DNA from: a virus
Strand: one strand, 5' to 3'
IMG/VR virus record: IMGVR_UViG_3300008267_000928
Span: 1-32,074 of that record
DNA: 32,074 bases
The notes under the pieces are model-generated. The model saw only the letters and a list, made by a program, of their open reading frames with translations, did no database searches and was not told the DNA's origin. Below, one piece after another: positions 20,984-27,804 of the stretch (position 1 is its first letter; each line of letters begins with the position of its first letter). The position numbers and the translations under genes are program-made.

Positions 20984-21714
20984 TGCTTAAAAGACTAACA
21001 AAAAGAGAACGTCGCGTTTTAAAACAAACTAGTAATCAAACAACTAACGGAGGCTTCAGTACATCACTAAAAGAGTTTTCACCATTAACCGAGAGCCAAA
21101 AAGAAGTTTTCCGAAATTTTGATAACGACGAACATCTTGTGTTACATGGTCTTGCAGGTACAGGTAAAAGCTTTATCTCACTATATCTTGCATTGCGTCA
21201 AGTATTAACCGGCTCATCTGACTTTAATAAGATTGTTATTGTACGTAGTGTAGTACCTACTCGTGAAGTAGGTTTTTTACCCGGTAGTGTTAAAGAGAAA
21301 ATTAAAGTCTACGAACAACCATACGAAACTATTTGTACTGAGTTGTTTGGACGAGCCGATGCTTACAATATTCTTAAAACTAAAAACTATGTTGAGTTTA
21401 TGTCTACTTCCTTCATTAGAGGTATTACACTGGACAATTGCATAGTAATAGTTGATGAAGTACAAAATATGTTATTTGGAGAGCTTGATTCCGTCATTAC
21501 ACGTATAGGAAAAAACTCCAAGTTGATATTATGTGGTGACTTTAGACAGTCCGATCTACAAAAAGATATTGATAGAAAAGGCTTGCTAGATATTTTGAAA
21601 ATTCTGAAAGCAATGGATTATTTTAAATATGTCGAATTTAGTGAGAAAGATATTGTCAGATCTGACTTCGTCAAACAGTACATCATTCAAAAGAGTCGAC
21701 TTGGTTTCACCTAA
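20983..21714 (+). CDS. phoH: PhoH-like P-loop ATPase
   Basis: 243 residues from the ATG at 20983 (TGATG overlap). Walker A is G-L-A-G-T-G-K-S near residues 56-63 in LVLHGLAGTGKSFISLYLAL, and Walker B is CIVIVDEVQNM. The RSVVPTREVGFLPG segment and LILCGDFRQSD (sensor region) are standard for PhoH. PhoH-like ATPases are widespread in marine phages; their role (RNA or phosphate-related) is not settled. GAGGAGG lies 15 nt upstream, unusually far for a Shine-Dalgarno. Confidence 0.92.
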   Translation: MLKRLTKRERRVLKQTSNQTTNGGFSTSLKEFSPLTESQKEVFRNFDNDEHLVLHGLAGTGKSFISLYLALRQVLTGSSDFNKIVIVRSVVPTREVGFLPGSVKEKIKVYEQPYETICTELFGRADAYNILKTKNYVEFMSTSFIRGITLDNCIVIVDEVQNMLFGELDSVITRIGKNSKLILCGDFRQSDLQKDIDRKGLLDILKILKAMDYFKYVEFSEKDIVRSDFVKQYIIQKSRLGFT

Positions 21715-22381
21715 ACAATTTAATATTGTTGGGTACGATAGAGCCAAAGTAGGCTTCTTAGAACAAATAAACGAGGATGGGTCACGCAAGTACGTGACTC
21801 CATCCGGCAATAGATACCCTTCTATTACTTCTGTAATGAGCTGGCAATCTGCAAAAGGTATTGCTGAATGGCGTGCCAGAGTAGGTGCCGATGAAGCAAA
21901 TAGAATTAGTAAAAATGCCACTCGTCGTGGAACTGCCTTGCATGGTATTTGCGAGAACTACCTTCTTAATGAAGAAGTACTTGGCGAGAATGTACCAGTA
22001 GATGTTATGGGTATGTTCAAATCCATTAAGTATATTCTAGATGCTAGTATTGATAACATTCATTGCATTGAAACTCGTCTATACTCTGACTATATTGGAG
22101 TAGCCGGTACAGTTGACTGTATTGCAGAGTTTGATGGTAAGATGAGTGTTATTGACTTTAAAACATCTCGAAAAATAAAAGAAAAGAAATACATCTCTCA
22201 TTACTTCATGCAGACAGCAGGTTATGCTATTATGTACGAAGAGTTACTTGGTATTCCAGTACCTCAGACTGTTATCATTATGGTAAGTGAGGATGATGAA
22301 ATGGTATTTGTTGAGAAACGAGATAATTATGCCAAGCAACTTATTAGCCTTGTTAAAGAATATAGGTTAATAAACGGTTAA
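21629..22381 (+). CDS. RecB-like PD-(D/E)XK exonuclease
   Basis: 250 residues. Nuclease motifs in order: RRGTALH105, E149 (IETRLYS), GTVD163-C-I-A-E-F-D, the catalytic V-I-D176-F-K178-T-S and Q195-T-A-G-Y199, all typical of RecB-family/phage exonucleases that act in recombination or DNA degradation. The only upstream ATG (21629) overlaps phoH by 86 nt. A later non-ATG start (for example GTG at 21641) would shorten the overlap. The stop directly abuts the tmRNA-like gene. Confidence 0.85.
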   Translation: MSNLVRKILSDLTSSNSTSFKRVDLVSPKQFNIVGYDRAKVGFLEQINEDGSRKYVTPSGNRYPSITSVMSWQSAKGIAEWRARVGADEANRISKNATRRGTALHGICENYLLNEEVLGENVPVDVMGMFKSIKYILDASIDNIHCIETRLYSDYIGVAGTVDCIAEFDGKMSVIDFKTSRKIKEKKYISHYFMQTAGYAIMYEELLGIPVPQTVIIMVSEDDEMVFVEKRDNYAKQLISLVKEYRLING

Positions 22382-22545
22382 GGGGTGTAAACAGGATCGA
22401 CGGGACTATGTGTTACCGGACGCCGGGGCAGTGCCGGCACACTCCATTTTGCCTATATACTGTACATGCCAACGACAATTGGAATAATGACTATCGCATA
22501 GCGGCGTAGTCGGGGCTAGCCGGGGCCTTGCAACAGAACCCGGCA
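22382..22545 (+). ncRNA. ssrA: tmRNA coding piece (acceptor half not found)
   Basis: Starts GGGGTGT directly after the recB-like stop, then AAACAGGATCGACGGG, matching the tmRNA 5' end (GGGG...GGATTCGACGGG). A pseudoknot like PK1 is visible: GCCGG (22422-22426)/CCGGC (22434-22438), with GGCA (22427-22430) pairing to TGCC (22450-22453). The tag frame at 22468-22509 reads ANDNWNNDYRIAA-stop, beginning ANDN and ending AA. A hairpin GCCGGG (22519-22524)/CCCGGC (22539-22544) follows. No T-arm, 3' acceptor strand or CCA is seen before the next gene at 22565, nor in the recB-like gene upstream. It thus resembles only the coding half of a two-piece tmRNA. The exact 3' end is uncertain. Confidence 0.78.
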
Positions 22546-22564
22546 CTTTATTCAGGAAAGAAAA

Positions 22565-23080
22565 ATGAATCGTAGACCATTATATTTTGTAAACCGCGAA
22601 AAAGAATACGATCTCATAACTAAATTAATAACAATAATTGACAATAGAACATTTGATCCTAAAGACACAGCTGTCTTAATGGTATCACCAGACTACTCCG
22701 CAACAGTAGCAATGCATTTATGTCATGCATGGTCTCGAGATGGTGAATTAATCAGACCCATAGCAGTAGACGTTACTTTTCCAGATGAAGATACAGCACC
22801 TTTTATTGAGAGATTAAGATCCCAAAGATTAGATATTACTCGTTATAAGAAACTTGTATTAATTGAAGCTGGTATTATTCGAGGTGGTAACTGGACTTGG
22901 ATTCTAGATACTTTGATAAATGATTTTAGTTACAAGAGAGAAGATCTTACTCTCGTTGCTCTTCTAGAGAACATTCACTCTAAAGTTAAATCTGATTATG
23001 TTGGTGAGTACTATGACAACAACAAAGAAGATTTAACTTTCTATTACGAGCGTTTTAATAAACACTGGCCCGTAAATTAG
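22565..23080 (+). CDS. Conserved hypothetical phage protein (171 aa)
   Basis: A soluble protein starting MNRRPLYFVNREKEYDLITK. The segment VLMVSPDYSATVAMHLCHAW...PIAVDVTFPDEDTAPF and KKLVLIEAGIIRGGNWTWILDTL has the rhythm of a phosphoribosyltransferase (a PRPP-loop-like hydrophobic strand, acidic residue, then Gly-rich turn) but lacks the classic DDxxxTG. AGGAAAG precedes the ATG. It follows the tmRNA-like gene by about 20 nt and may be on the same transcript. Function unknown. Confidence 0.58.
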   Translation: MNRRPLYFVNREKEYDLITKLITIIDNRTFDPKDTAVLMVSPDYSATVAMHLCHAWSRDGELIRPIAVDVTFPDEDTAPFIERLRSQRLDITRYKKLVLIEAGIIRGGNWTWILDTLINDFSYKREDLTLVALLENIHSKVKSDYVGEYYDNNKEDLTFYYERFNKHWPVN

Positions 23081-23082
23081 CA

Positions 23083-23111
23083 TTGCCTTTTTACCTCTCA
23101 TAAGATATAAT
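23083..23111 (+). promoter_or_regulatory. Sigma70-like promoter for the gp33/gp59/gp32 block
   Basis: TTGCCT (23083-23088), 17-bp spacer, perfect TATAAT (23106-23111). The start is expected near 23118, about 20 nt before the gp33 ATG. It shares TTGC-N19-TATAAT with the promoters at 18131-18159 and 18198-18226. Confidence 0.6.
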
Positions 23112-23137
23112 TGCATATAATATTAAGAGAGTGTGTA

Positions 23138-23365
23138 ATGATCAAAATTAAAACATCTAATACGGTACTTCGAGAAATCGAAACTATCGCATATGATAAG
23201 CGTATCTCCTATATTGATGCTGCTCTTTACTACTGTGAGAAGAATAATCTTGAACCGGATATGGTTGGTGATATTATTCGTGCTTCACCTATCTTCAAGC
23301 AGAAGGTACAGATTGAAGCAGAGAAGTTAAACTTCCTACCTAAGGTAGCACGTCTTCCTATCTAA
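23138..23365 (+). CDS. gp33: Late transcription co-activator (T4 gp33-like)
   Basis: 75 residues from the ATG at 23138; an upstream ATG at 23117 and an in-frame TTG at 23111 overlap the promoter and are less likely. In T4, gp33 bridges RNA polymerase and the sliding clamp to activate late promoters. The core RISYIDAALYYCEKNNLEPDMVGDIIRASPIFKQKVQIEAEKLNFLP aligns with T4 gp33 (MSYLEATTAFLEENSIPE...IQSEAIDENLL). Shorter than T4 gp33 (112), lacking its N-terminal part. Its presence fits the TATAAATA-like elements in the window. Confidence 0.78.
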   Translation: MIKIKTSNTVLREIETIAYDKRISYIDAALYYCEKNNLEPDMVGDIIRASPIFKQKVQIEAEKLNFLPKVARLPI

Positions 23366-23366
23366 C

Positions 23367-23942
23367 ATGACACCTTTTGATGCTTATACGAAGTATCTTG
23401 CTTTAAAGAATCACTTTACCAGTGACTATGACTATTTTCAGTATGGTGGTAAAGTATCTGCTAGGCAAGATGCGTTCGAAAGGCGCCGCGACAAATATCA
23501 GTTCTATAAGCTTTCCAAGAAGAGAGATGTAGAAGGATTTTTGATCGCTAATTTTATCGATGATAATTCCAACAAATGGATAGGTGATCTAAACGATAAG
23601 GAATCAGAAGACGTCTATAATAAATGGAAAGGTCGTCAGGAATCCATAACTTATCTCTATAAGAACGATCTTGATAAGATGGATGATGATCTAGATCTAA
23701 ATCTCAAAGTTATTGACGGTCAGTATCCCAAGTTACTACAACTTTATCAGTTTGGAACTGTAAGTATCGAAACACTTGTGATACTTAATAAGGTAGTAAA
23801 TTACATTCCACACTGGACTAAAAACATCACTGATCATATAATCTGGCCAGAGCACAGACGGAGGATACTAAAGTATGAACCATTCGTAAAATTTGATCCT
23901 TTTAAGATGAAAAAACTAACTCTTGAACGCTTTACTGCATAA
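23367..23942 (+). CDS. gp59: DNA helicase loader (T4 gp59-like)
   Basis: 191 residues. In T4, gp59 loads the gp41 helicase onto gp32-covered forked DNA. The frame MTPFDAYTKYLALKNHFTSDYDYFQYGGKVSARQDAFERRRDKYQFYKLSKK, then FLIANFI, WIGDL, TYLYKNDLD and SIETLVILNKVVNYIPHWTKNI, matches the gp59 family as known from T4-like marine phages. It lies 1 nt after gp33 and directly before gp32, a typical T4-like replication cluster. Confidence 0.85.
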   Translation: MTPFDAYTKYLALKNHFTSDYDYFQYGGKVSARQDAFERRRDKYQFYKLSKKRDVEGFLIANFIDDNSNKWIGDLNDKESEDVYNKWKGRQESITYLYKNDLDKMDDDLDLNLKVIDGQYPKLLQLYQFGTVSIETLVILNKVVNYIPHWTKNITDHIIWPEHRRRILKYEPFVKFDPFKMKKLTLERFTA

Positions 23943-23945
23943 ATA
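23938..23945 (+). promoter_or_regulatory. Possible late promoter element before gp32
   Basis: CATAAATA, spanning the gp59 stop codon, 76 nt before the gp32 ATG. The distance is longer than for the other late-type elements. The leader between it and gp32 has no gene and no clear secondary structure by eye. Confidence 0.35.
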
Positions 23946-24021
23946 GGATATATTATGCATACAGTGAACAAGAATGACACACGCAATACACAACATACGA
24001 TTTATACGGAGAAAAAATATC

Positions 24022-24903
24022 ATGTCAAATACATTCGCATCACTAAAGCGTGACCGTGCAGACGCACTAAACAAGCTCACGCAAGAACTTTCCAAGCAAA
24101 ATCAAAATCAGGCTAACACTAATTCAGGCGCGGATACTCGCTTCTGGAAGCCTACTGTTGATAAGGCTGGTAATGGTCAAGCCATTATTCGCTTTCTTCC
24201 CGCACCTGTTAACGAAGATGTACCTTTTATTCGCATCTGGGATCACGGTTTTCAAGGTCCCGGTGGTTGGTATATCGAGAAGTCGCTAACGACTCTTGGT
24301 GAAAAGGACCCAGTATCTGAACTCAATACTCGTCTTTGGAATTCAGGTGTTGAGGCAGATAAGGAACAGGTTCGTAAGCAGAAGCGCCGCCTTCATTACA
24401 TCTCTAATATCTACGTTGTTAAAGATCAAGCCAATCCCGATAATGAAGGTAAGGTTTTTCTTTTCCAGTACGGTAAGAAGATCTTCGACAAGATTACGGA
24501 CGCGATGAATCCTGAGTTCGAAGGCGAAGAAAAGATCAATGCTTTCGACTTCTGGGAAGGTGCTAATTTCCGCTTGCGCATTCGTCAAGTAGACGGTTAT
24601 CGTAACTACGATAAGTCTGATTTCGATACTAAGCGTCCGCTAGCATCCGACGATGAGATGGAAGCTATTTGGAAGAAGCAGCATTCACTAAGTGAGTTTC
24701 TCGATCGTAAGAACTTCAAGACTTATGATGAATTGAAGGCTCGTTTGGATAAGGCTCTTGGTCTTACTAATCAGGCATCTCAGCCGCGTACGCAACGTGC
24801 TGCTGATGTATCCCCTCCTTGGGATGAAGCACCTGCTCAGCAGGCGAGTTCTGATGAAGACGAAGATATGAGCTTCTTCAAGAAGCTAGCTTCTGACGAC
24901 TAA
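24022..24903 (+). CDS. gp32: Single-stranded DNA-binding protein (T4 gp32-like)
   Basis: 293 residues from the ATG at 24022 with GGAG 10 nt upstream; an in-frame ATG at 23974 is less likely. The N-terminal basic region (MSNTFASLKRDRADALNKL) serves cooperativity. The core shows IRIWDHGFQGPGGWYIEKSLTT, NIYVVKDQANPDNEGKVFLFQYGKKIFDKI and FWEGANFRLRIRQVDGYRNYDKSDF, all closely like T4. The acidic C-terminal tail (SSDEDEDMSFFKKLASDD) binds partner proteins. The T4 zinc-binding segment is replaced by TTLGEKDPVSELNTRLWN and the protein has no cysteine, so it does not bind zinc in the T4 manner. Confidence 0.93.
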   Translation: MSNTFASLKRDRADALNKLTQELSKQNQNQANTNSGADTRFWKPTVDKAGNGQAIIRFLPAPVNEDVPFIRIWDHGFQGPGGWYIEKSLTTLGEKDPVSELNTRLWNSGVEADKEQVRKQKRRLHYISNIYVVKDQANPDNEGKVFLFQYGKKIFDKITDAMNPEFEGEEKINAFDFWEGANFRLRIRQVDGYRNYDKSDFDTKRPLASDDEMEAIWKKQHSLSEFLDRKNFKTYDELKARLDKALGLTNQASQPRTQRAADVSPPWDEAPAQQASSDEDEDMSFFKKLASDD

Positions 24904-26904
24904 TTAACGTATACCCAACGCCTGCGTAGCTGCCTGCGCAGGCGTACTCGGTATTGGACTTACAGTAGCATTATTTCGAGCACGTGCTCTAGCTACTTGT
25001 CCATTATCGCTATTACCTCCAGCTCTATTACTTTGTGGAGCTGGAGCAGCTGCTGGAGCAGCAGAAGGTACGACAACTACGTTTGGTTGATTAGCGCCCT
25101 GAGTTATAGTTTGTGCTCTGTTATCAGGCACAGGTAAAGCCTCTGCAGGTGCAACATTATTACTTACAGGTCTGTTTATATTATTGTATTCTGAAGTAGC
25201 AGTTTCTCTTGCTTGCTGCTCAGACATACCCATCTGCATTAACTCATCTATTCTATTCTGAATAATAGGATTTTGAGTATTTGAAGCAGGTGCAGCTGCA
25301 GGGGGCTCACTAGGTACTCTTTCTGGTACGGATTGTGTAGCGTTAGTAGATACCCTATTAGCTCTATTCCGCCTATCTTCAAGATATTGATTTAATTCAG
25401 GCGGTATAGTCAAACCACCACCTGACGCACGTTCAGTGCGCTCTAGTTCTCTTAACTGAGCATTTAACCTTATACGTTCTTGTCTTTGTTCCTGAGTTTC
25501 ACCTTCTTCAGGATTTTCGAGCGCTTCTTGTATATTACCTAGCTCTTCACTACTTACATTTCTGCTTTCTACCATTCGTCTAGCTGCCGTCTGGCCAGGA
25601 CCCGCCCCTGCTAGCTGCCTAGGATTCATATTAGCTAGGTTGTTCAGTCTTTCTTCATCACCTTCGCGCGCAGCCTCTTCTAATTCTCGACGCCTTCTTC
25701 TGAATCGATCTAGAAAGTCCCTAAGAGTATCTGTAGCCCATCTAAAAAATCCAGTAATAGTACTAACAATACCACCTAGAATATTTTGTAAGGCTTCAGT
25801 GCCTGTATCCCACCATCTCTTTAAAGTTTCTAAAGAGGTGTTAATAATATTCTTAATAGTATCTTTATCAATTATACCAAACGTTAAATCACTACCTATA
25901 CCTGCTATTAATTCTGTAACGGCAGCGCCTAATCCATTTCTTTCATACTCTTCCATTGCACCTTCAATATTAAGAGCAATTAATATAAGTGGGCCAATAT
26001 AAGGTATTTTAGTAAATATAGCACGTGCAACAGTACTAACAAGGCGGCGTATTATAGCGCCTATACCAGCACCTCCAGCTCCTCCACCGAAAAGATTGCC
26101 TAATCCACCAAATAATGAGCCTATGAGGCCCATCAGACCTCCTCCACTGCCACCCTCTTCGCTTTTACCGCTTTTAGATGCAGCTTTAGTACCTTCTGTT
26201 GGAGCTATAGTATCTACTATTTTACTAACGTTGGTCTCTATCTTGGCGAGAGAACTTCTTACTGAAGACATATTAGTATTAATACTGAAAAGTAATCTCT
26301 CTACACTACCACCAGATATACCACCTGAGGCTTGCTGTGGATTAGTATTTACTTCTCTTGTAGTATTTGGATTACTGCTAGCACTAACTTCTCTTACAGC
26401 GCGTCTATCCATTGCATCAAAATCGATTAATGATGCTCCACGGCCTTCGTCTCCATTTGCAGCTCTATTAATACTACGTATAACACCTAATGGACCTAGA
26501 GCGCCGATTGCACGTGCACTTCTAGTAATAGCAGAACCCATTCTTTGCAGACGAGAAGGTCGTTGATACTCATTAGTCTGTTGGGGTGATACATCAGACT
26601 CTTCTATATCTGATTCTTCTTGCTGACTAGCTTCCCATTCTTTGACAGCTTGTATAACATCATCTGATATAAAACTACCACCAGGCTTTACTTCTTGCCC
26701 ACTAGTACTTCTTATTACCGTACCGGCTCTATATCTTGGACGACCTGTACCGGAATGATTTCTAATAACCTCTAATACTTCATCAGAAATAAAACTACCA
26801 CCAACCTTTACTTCTTCACCAGTACTACTTCTTATGGTAGTACCAGCTTTGAATCTAGGCCTATTGTTTAAGCTAGGTAGTGGCTTTTTAGTAGTATCTG
26901 ACAT
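24904..26904 (-). CDS. Probable tail tape-measure protein (gp29-like position)
   Basis: 666 residues. Two degenerate 40-residue repeats open the protein: RFKAGTTIRSSTGEEVKVGG and RYRAGTVIRSTSGQEVKPGG, each followed by SFISDEV/SFISDDV. The middle has a Gly-rich hydrophobic block (about 255-330: GLMGLIGSLFGGLGNLFGGG, IPYIGPLILIALNIEG) and a second one near 375-395. The last 250 residues are Gln/Asn/Ala/Pro-rich and coiled or disordered. Hydrophobic centre, low-complexity flanks and position directly after a frameshifted chaperone pair are the marks of a tape-measure protein. It is short for a myovirus, so a baseplate-hub role is possible. Confidence 0.6.
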   Translation of the reverse strand: MSDTTKKPLPSLNNRPRFKAGTTIRSSTGEEVKVGGSFISDEVLEVIRNHSGTGRPRYRAGTVIRSTSGQEVKPGGSFISDDVIQAVKEWEASQQEESDIEESDVSPQQTNEYQRPSRLQRMGSAITRSARAIGALGPLGVIRSINRAANGDEGRGASLIDFDAMDRRAVREVSASSNPNTTREVNTNPQQASGGISGGSVERLLFSINTNMSSVRSSLAKIETNVSKIVDTIAPTEGTKAASKSGKSEEGGSGGGLMGLIGSLFGGLGNLFGGGAGGAGIGAIIRRLVSTVARAIFTKIPYIGPLILIALNIEGAMEEYERNGLGAAVTELIAGIGSDLTFGIIDKDTIKNIINTSLETLKRWWDTGTEALQNILGGIVSTITGFFRWATDTLRDFLDRFRRRRRELEEAAREGDEERLNNLANMNPRQLAGAGPGQTAARRMVESRNVSSEELGNIQEALENPEEGETQEQRQERIRLNAQLRELERTERASGGGLTIPPELNQYLEDRRNRANRVSTNATQSVPERVPSEPPAAAPASNTQNPIIQNRIDELMQMGMSEQQARETATSEYNNINRPVSNNVAPAEALPVPDNRAQTITQGANQPNVVVVPSAAPAAAPAPQSNRAGGNSDNGQVARARARNNATVSPIPSTPAQAATQALGIR
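24918..24945 (+). terminator. Strong hairpin after gp32
   Basis: Perfect 9-bp stem ACGCCTGCG (24918-24926)/CGCAGGCGT (24937-24945), 10-nt loop, starting 15 nt after the gp32 stop and inside the 3' end of the opposing tape-measure-like gene. There is no T-tract. The two convergent stop codons touch (TAATTA, 24901-24906), so this hairpin is the only visible candidate for an end signal. Confidence 0.45.
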
Positions 26905-27074
26905 TAGTTATTATTCTTTTTACTTTCTAGATAGTTAATTAATAAACCAATGTAGATATCACGCTCAAAAACTATCATATCTTCTATTTCGGATATCGAA
27001 TATTTATGATGCTGAGCCAAGGCAAAGATATTAGCATAATAATACTGTAATTCAGTGTGGCTCAGCAGTACTAA
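26904..27074 (-). CDS. gp51: gp51-like frame, expressed by -1 frameshift from the gp26-like gene
   Basis: A 56-codon open frame with no ATG at its start. It begins at the T8 slippery run at the end of the gp26-like gene, reads LVLLSHTELQYYYANIFALA and continues through SISEIEDMIVFERDIYIGLLINYLESKKNNN. It ends at 26904-26906, overlapping the tape-measure ATG by 1 nt. The SHTELQYYYANIFAL pattern matches small gp51-like hub-assembly proteins of T4-like marine phages. A CTG start (27068 or 27065) is the alternative to frameshifting. Confidence 0.68.
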   Translation of the reverse strand, partial: LVLLSHTELQYYYANIFALAQHHKYSISEIEDMIVFERDIYIGLLINYLESKKNNN

Positions 27075-27784
27075 AAAAAATCCTCTAACCGTGTCAATTC
27101 AATATTGACATCCTCTCCTTTTGAGTTCTTAAACGAAACTTTATGCTTAAGAGTAGGTATATTTTTAAAGAATGATTCTACCTTGGCAAAGGACTCAACA
27201 CTAAGACTTTCCATGAAGTCAGATAACTCATTTTCAGAATAATCCGAAACATTATATGTCTCTTCGGAATCAAAAATATAATCAATACTGTTTCTAATTA
27301 CATCAAAACTAACATCTACTACATTAATATTCTCTTGCGATGTACTAGGTAGATTTTTTGTCATACTAAGTGTGGGCATTTTAAATGTTATACCCAGATT
27401 ATCACTAAGCATTACTTTCGGGTTAAAACTATCAGGTATTTCTATTTTTATTTTAGAAACGTCAATTTCAACATCATGAGTTATTTTTCTATCATAGGTA
27501 TCATAGTACTTCAAATTAATTGTACTACCTATTGATCTTGCTCTAATATTGATAAAAATATACTCAAACTCTACTAATGGAATACTCCAGATATCAATAT
27601 TAGTATCTACGAGGCAGTTGTTAACAACTGCTGCTACGTTATTGATAATATCCTCATATTCTTTACTTTCTTTAGCAAGTAAGAGCATTTTTTCCTCTCT
27701 AACTACCATCGGCCTGTATTTGATGGTTTTCTTAGATAAAGGCAAAAATAGAGAAAATATAGGTTGTTGAATCTTGGGTAGCAT
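27071..27784 (-). CDS. gp26: Baseplate hub assembly chaperone (T4 gp26-like, T4_baseplate family)
   Basis: 237 residues beginning MLPKIQQPIFSLFLPLSKKTIKYRPMVVREEKMLLLAKES, then IINNVAAVVNNCLVD, FEYIFINIRARSIGSTINLKYYD and VEIDVSKIKIEIP. This is the frame I associate with PF12322 proteins (T4 gp26 and relatives), which assist baseplate-hub/tail assembly. It ends RLEDFF-stop on a T8 run. A -1 shift would give a 293-residue fusion with the gp51-like frame, a layout like tail-assembly chaperones G and GT. Confidence 0.8.
   Translation of the reverse strand: MLPKIQQPIFSLFLPLSKKTIKYRPMVVREEKMLLLAKESKEYEDIINNVAAVVNNCLVDTNIDIWSIPLVEFEYIFINIRARSIGSTINLKYYDTYDRKITHDVEIDVSKIKIEIPDSFNPKVMLSDNLGITFKMPTLSMTKNLPSTSQENINVVDVSFDVIRNSIDYIFDSEETYNVSDYSENELSDFMESLSVESFAKVESFFKNIPTLKHKVSFKNSKGEDVNIELTRLEDFF
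27073..27080 (-). promoter_or_regulatory. Slippery T8 run, candidate -1 ribosomal frameshift site
   Basis: Zero frame reads GAT-TTT-TTT-TAG. A -1 slip on T-TTT-TTT avoids the stop and continues TTA-GTA-CTG-CTG-AGC into the gp51-like frame. The position, just before a tape-measure gene, is where lambda-type G/GT frameshifting occurs. Confidence 0.65.
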
Positions 27785-27804
27785 AATATTTCACCTTAAA
27801 AATA

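Noticed and set aside
26096-26566. 156-codon plus-strand frame opposite the tape-measure-like gene
   Set aside because: Pro/Leu/Ser-rich antisense shadow; the minus frame is longer and has repeats, coupling and family-like context.
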